From contig JABUFB010000016.1 of NCBI GenBank assembly GCA_013314775.1, positions 62,001 through 126,000 of the forward strand: DNA of 64,000 nt, read 5' to 3'. The first letter of the stretch is position 1, and each line of letters opens with the position of its first letter. Shown here piece by piece: positions 61,080 through 64,000 of the stretch. Both the position numbers and the translations under genes were made by a program. This DNA is from Armatimonadota bacterium. GTDB taxonomy: Bacteria; Armatimonadota; Zipacnadia; Zipacnadales; JABUFB01. The notes beneath the pieces are model-generated. The model ran no database searches, was not told where the DNA came from, and saw only the letters and a list, made by a program, of their open reading frames with translations.

Positions 61080-62789
61080 ATGTCCGAAGACAAGATCCCG
61101 CAGACCGATCAGCGCGCACGCGGCATGGCAGCCGACCCGCGCCTGCAGCAGAGGGCGCAGACAACGCTGACCGGCCTGCTGAGTATCGTCGCCGCGCTGT
61201 TTGGCGGCCTTACGCTCATCGTGGGCATTCTCTGGTGGCTGGTGAGCAAGACTTTTGGGCTCTGGCCCAAGGTTTTCATCATCGTGGCGGCCGTCTGCTT
61301 CATTTACGCCATCGTGGTGAACTTCCGGTCGATCGTGGCGAGTTTCAAACAGCGCCGCGTGGTCACGGGCATGAACACCGCGGTGTTCACGGTGATCATC
61401 GTCGGCATCCTGGTGCTACTCAATGTAATCTCGGTTCGGCACCGATTCTTCCGGTATGACGCCACGGAGAACAAGCAGTACTCGCTGTCGGATCAGACCC
61501 GCAAGGTTGTGAAGGCGCTGGACAAGGACGTGCAGATGATCGCCTTCATGTCTCCCGAGTATCCGGAGTATCGGCAGGTGCGCGACCGCCTCGAGGAGTA
61601 TCGGGCGCTGTCTCCGCGTCTCAAGGTGGAGTACTATGATCCCCACACGCGTGTGGATAAGGTGCGCGAGTACAATGTGTCCGTTGACGGTTCGGTGATC
61701 ATCAAGGCCGGGGACCGGAAGGAAGACGTGATGGGCGGCGATGAGGAGCGCATCACCAGCGCGATCCTTGCGGTCACAACCGGCGACAAGACGAAGATCT
61801 ACTTCCTCACGGGGCACGGTGAGTTCGACCCGATGGAGCTTGGCCAGGACAGCGTGAATGACATCAAGCGCGCCCTGGAGACCCAGCAATACGCCGTCGA
61901 AACCCTGTCGCTGCTCAACAAGAAGGACGCTGTTGTGCCGCAGGATGCCGCCGCGGTGGTCATCGCGGGTGCCCAGCACCCGCTGCAGGAAGCGGAAATG
62001 GCAGCTCTGAAGAAGTACGCCGACCAGGGTGGCAAGCTTTTCATCGCCCTGTCGAACACCCCCCAGGCCCCGGATTTCTCCGAGATCCTTGCTACCCGCG
62101 GCGTGAAGCCGTCGAAGGGCAAGATCATGGACCCCAACGCCGAGCATAACGCGGGAACGCCCACTATTCCTGCGGTGCTCAGGCCGGAGTCTCACGAAAT
62201 CACCCGCAATCTGCAGGGCCTGGTGTTCCCGATGGCGATGGCGCTGGAGGTCGAAGAGACACCGCCTCCGCCACCAAGCTACCCGGGCGCTCCGCCCCCG
62301 CCGGTTGATCAGAAAGCCACTGCGCTCATGAAGACCAGCGCCGACGCCTGGCTTGACAACCTCGGCCCCACGGGCAAAGGCAATGGTAGCCGTGATTCCG
62401 GCGAGGCAAGCGGTCCCTTTGTCATGGCTGCGGCCATCGATGAGAGCAAGAAGGACAAGCCGCCCACGCCGCCGGGGATGCCGCCCGAACCCGAGAATGA
62501 AGAAGAAGGGCCGGGCACTCGAATCGTCGTTGTGGCGGACGCCGAGTTCATGACGGACCGGCTTATCGAGGCCAATCGGCTCTGGGCCAATGCCGCATTC
62601 GCGCTGAACGCTATCAACTGGCTGGTGGGCAATGAGAAGCTGATCTCGATCCCGCCGAAGGAGACGGAGACCCCCTACCTGACCATGGTGGGAGCGCAGA
62701 AGGCCATCGCGACCGTACTGACCATTTTCGTGGTGCCTGGTCTCGTGGTGCTCGCCGGTGGCTTCGTCTGGTGGCGCCGAAGGAGGTAG
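61080..62789 (+). CDS. GldG-like auxiliary protein of the ABC complex
   Basis: The 569-residue product has two N-terminal transmembrane helices (about 30-55 and 58-80), a third near 100-120 (VFTVIIVGILVLLNVISVRH), a large extracytoplasmic ABC-transporter-associated domain (YSLSDQTRKVVKALDKDVQM, YFLTGHGEFDPMEL, IAGAQHPLQEAEMAALKKYA), a long Pro-rich insertion near 400-480, and a last helix near 540-565. ATG 61080 behind AGGTGA is preferred to GTG 61068. Members of this family (DUF4350/GldG-type) sit with GldA and GldF and are thought to act outside the membrane on the exported or assembled material. The Pro-rich insertion is not typical. Confidence 0.9.
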   Translation: MSEDKIPQTDQRARGMAADPRLQQRAQTTLTGLLSIVAALFGGLTLIVGILWWLVSKTFGLWPKVFIIVAAVCFIYAIVVNFRSIVASFKQRRVVTGMNTAVFTVIIVGILVLLNVISVRHRFFRYDATENKQYSLSDQTRKVVKALDKDVQMIAFMSPEYPEYRQVRDRLEEYRALSPRLKVEYYDPHTRVDKVREYNVSVDGSVIIKAGDRKEDVMGGDEERITSAILAVTTGDKTKIYFLTGHGEFDPMELGQDSVNDIKRALETQQYAVETLSLLNKKDAVVPQDAAAVVIAGAQHPLQEAEMAALKKYADQGGKLFIALSNTPQAPDFSEILATRGVKPSKGKIMDPNAEHNAGTPTIPAVLRPESHEITRNLQGLVFPMAMALEVEETPPPPPSYPGAPPPPVDQKATALMKTSADAWLDNLGPTGKGNGSRDSGEASGPFVMAAAIDESKKDKPPTPPGMPPEPENEEEGPGTRIVVVADAEFMTDRLIEANRLWANAAFALNAINWLVGNEKLISIPPKETETPYLTMVGAQKAIATVLTIFVVPGLVVLAGGFVWWRRRR

Positions 62790-62793
62790 GCCC

Positions 62794-64000
62794 GTGCGCA
62801 AGTTCGCTGCAACACTCATCGCCTTCGTGGTCTTCGTCGGCCTGCTGATTTGGGTCGTCACGAAAGAGCGTGGCCGCGTGCCCGAGAAAGAGGAACTGCT
62901 GGCAAGAGAGATCAACGCCGGCGGCGGGCTGGTGAGTATCGAAGCGGTGAAGTTCGACACACCCGCCGTCGTGAATGCCGGCAAGCCGCTGAAGAAAGGA
63001 CAGGATCCTGCCAAGCGCATCGAGCACCGCCGGCTGGCTCTCGAAAAACGGGGCGATGACTGGTTCATCACCAAACCCTTCGAGAGCATGGCAGACCCGG
63101 ACGACGTAAAGCTCATGGTCGAGGCGGTGGAGCGGCTCAAGCCGACGGTTCGAAAGGACGCGGATCCGAATGCCAAGGAATTCGGCCTGGACAACCCGAC
63201 CCTGAAGGTGACCGTGAGGCTGAAGAACGGCAAGGTCATCGACATGACCCTCGGGGAGAACACCCCGGTGGGTGCCAAGGTGTTCGCGAAGATCGAGGGA
63301 CGCGAGGGGCTGTACCTGTTCCCCAGCACCTTCACAACCGAGTTCCAGAAGGAAGCCGCCACGCTGCGGGACACCAAACTCGCGCGGTTCGCCAAGGAAG
63401 ACGTGGTGGGCGTGACCTTCATCAATAAGCATGGGACCATCGCCGCGGAGAAGAAGCAGAAGGGCGAAAAGGTGGACTGGCGCATCACGAAGCCGGGAGA
63501 GTACAAAGGTGACGAGTGGTCCATCACCACGGCCTTCGGGAAGCTTACAGAGACCGAGGCGAAGGACTTCATCGAAAAGCCCGGTGATCTGAAAAAGTAC
63601 GGTCTGGACAAACCTCGCGTGAAGGTGATCGTGGAGCTCAAAGACGGCAAGAGCGTGGAGGTTCTTGTGGGCAAACAGACCCGCAAGCGCGTGAAGACCT
63701 CGGAGTACAGTGATACGACCGAAGAGAAGGATCTCGTCTACGCCATGCGCACGGGCCGCAATGAGGTGCTGCTGGTAGACAACACCCTGTTCGACGACCT
63801 GAACAAGGACCTCATGGCCATGCGTGACAACCACGTCCTGGACTTCAAGCGCGACAAGGTGAAGTCCATCCAGGTTGCCCGCCGCGGTGGCTACAGCTTC
63901 ACCGTGAACCGGGCCGGGGACGACTGGGTTCTTGCATCGCCCCCCGGACCCGCCAAGAAGACCAAGGTGGACGATATTCTCTGGGACCTCAGCGATCTGG
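62794..64000 (+). CDS. DUF4340-domain membrane protein, cut by the window end
   Basis: The gene starts with GTG 62794, AGGAGG eight bases upstream, and stays open to the last base (402 codons visible, no stop). The product has one N-terminal helix (FAATLIAFVVFVGLLIWVV) and then repeated beta-rich DUF4340 units: KEFGLDNPTLKVTVRLKNGK and, later, KKYGLDKPRVKVIVELKDGK with LVGKQT. It is four bases after the GldG-like stop, so it belongs to the same operon. DUF4340 proteins commonly follow GldG-like genes; they are anchored outside the membrane and are presumed to complete the complex. The missing C-terminus lies beyond the window. Confidence 0.9.
   Translation, partial: MRKFAATLIAFVVFVGLLIWVVTKERGRVPEKEELLAREINAGGGLVSIEAVKFDTPAVVNAGKPLKKGQDPAKRIEHRRLALEKRGDDWFITKPFESMADPDDVKLMVEAVERLKPTVRKDADPNAKEFGLDNPTLKVTVRLKNGKVIDMTLGENTPVGAKVFAKIEGREGLYLFPSTFTTEFQKEAATLRDTKLARFAKEDVVGVTFINKHGTIAAEKKQKGEKVDWRITKPGEYKGDEWSITTAFGKLTETEAKDFIEKPGDLKKYGLDKPRVKVIVELKDGKSVEVLVGKQTRKRVKTSEYSDTTEEKDLVYAMRTGRNEVLLVDNTLFDDLNKDLMAMRDNHVLDFKRDKVKSIQVARRGGYSFTVNRAGDDWVLASPPGPAKKTKVDDILWDLSDL

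Noticed and set aside
61416-63686. Long minus-strand open frame of about 750 codons
   Set aside because: It is antisense to the GldG-like and DUF4340 genes, which have clear domains and ribosome-binding sites; long antisense frames are expected at this base composition.
1-64000. Insertion sequences, prophage genes or CRISPR arrays
   Set aside because: No transposase, integrase, phage structural or Cas protein motif and no regularly spaced repeat-spacer pattern was found; the only tandem repeats are those at 49621-49830.

Overview
The window is a 64-kb piece of a GC-rich bacterial chromosome that carries 47 protein genes. It holds no rRNA, no convincing tRNA, no insertion sequence, no phage gene and no CRISPR array. 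The best hint of the host is three linked prepilin genes whose N-termini read [33 protein letters not shown] (given here in pieces in the entries); the [13 protein letters not shown] continuation is, from memory, typical of Armatimonadota. The abundance of large secreted carbohydrate-active proteins and of GTG/TTG starts fits that guess. The assignment is an inference, not a measurement.

Layout. 0-7 kb: a URO-D-family protein, a YjbQ-family protein behind a good promoter and a repeat-like palindromic block, a Gfo/Idh/MocA oxidoreductase, three prepilin-like genes and a type I beta DAHP synthase. 7-21 kb: a 1714-residue secreted glycosidase-like protein, a histidine kinase/receiver pair, a sulfatase, a PHP-like hydrolase, a TIM-barrel isomerase-like protein, a PQQ beta-propeller protein and an SDR oxidoreductase. 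21-25.6 kb: a compact locus with an XRE-TPR regulator, two lipoproteins, an arrestin-like protein and a small exported protein, arranged around a palindrome-rich divergent promoter region. 25.6-33 kb: an HDAC-like deacetylase, a sodium/solute symporter with a tiny partner, a ferredoxin-nitroreductase fusion, a secreted metallophosphoesterase and a clan GH-A-like glycosidase. 34-46.5 kb: three very large exported carbohydrate-active-type proteins, a second kinase/receiver pair and a mannitol-1-phosphate dehydrogenase-like enzyme. 46.6-52.8 kb: an orphan gene, a stand-alone RAM domain, an M14 carboxypeptidase, a Gly/Pro-repeat membrane protein, a conserved-looking membrane protein, a NarL-type regulator and about 900 bases of non-coding but highly structured DNA. 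52.8-64 kb: a housekeeping run on the plus strand (sppA, polA, S1-domain protein, coaE) followed by a GldA/GldF/GldG/DUF4340-type ABC transporter cluster that leaves the window.

Together the genes suggest a free-living saccharolytic heterotroph that degrades complex sulfated or decorated polysaccharides outside the cell (large exported glycosidases, sulfatase, carbohydrate-binding jelly rolls), imports products by sodium symport, and oxidises or isomerises unusual sugars and polyols with Gfo/Idh, SDR, TIM-barrel and MtlD-like enzymes. The items that best merit a second look are the lipoprotein/XRE-TPR locus at 21.3-25.6 kb, a compact predicted three-way-junction RNA behind a TATAAT box at 52.02-52.15 kb, the two prepilin genes whose first 119 bases are identical, and the two-armed leader upstream of the NarL-type regulator.
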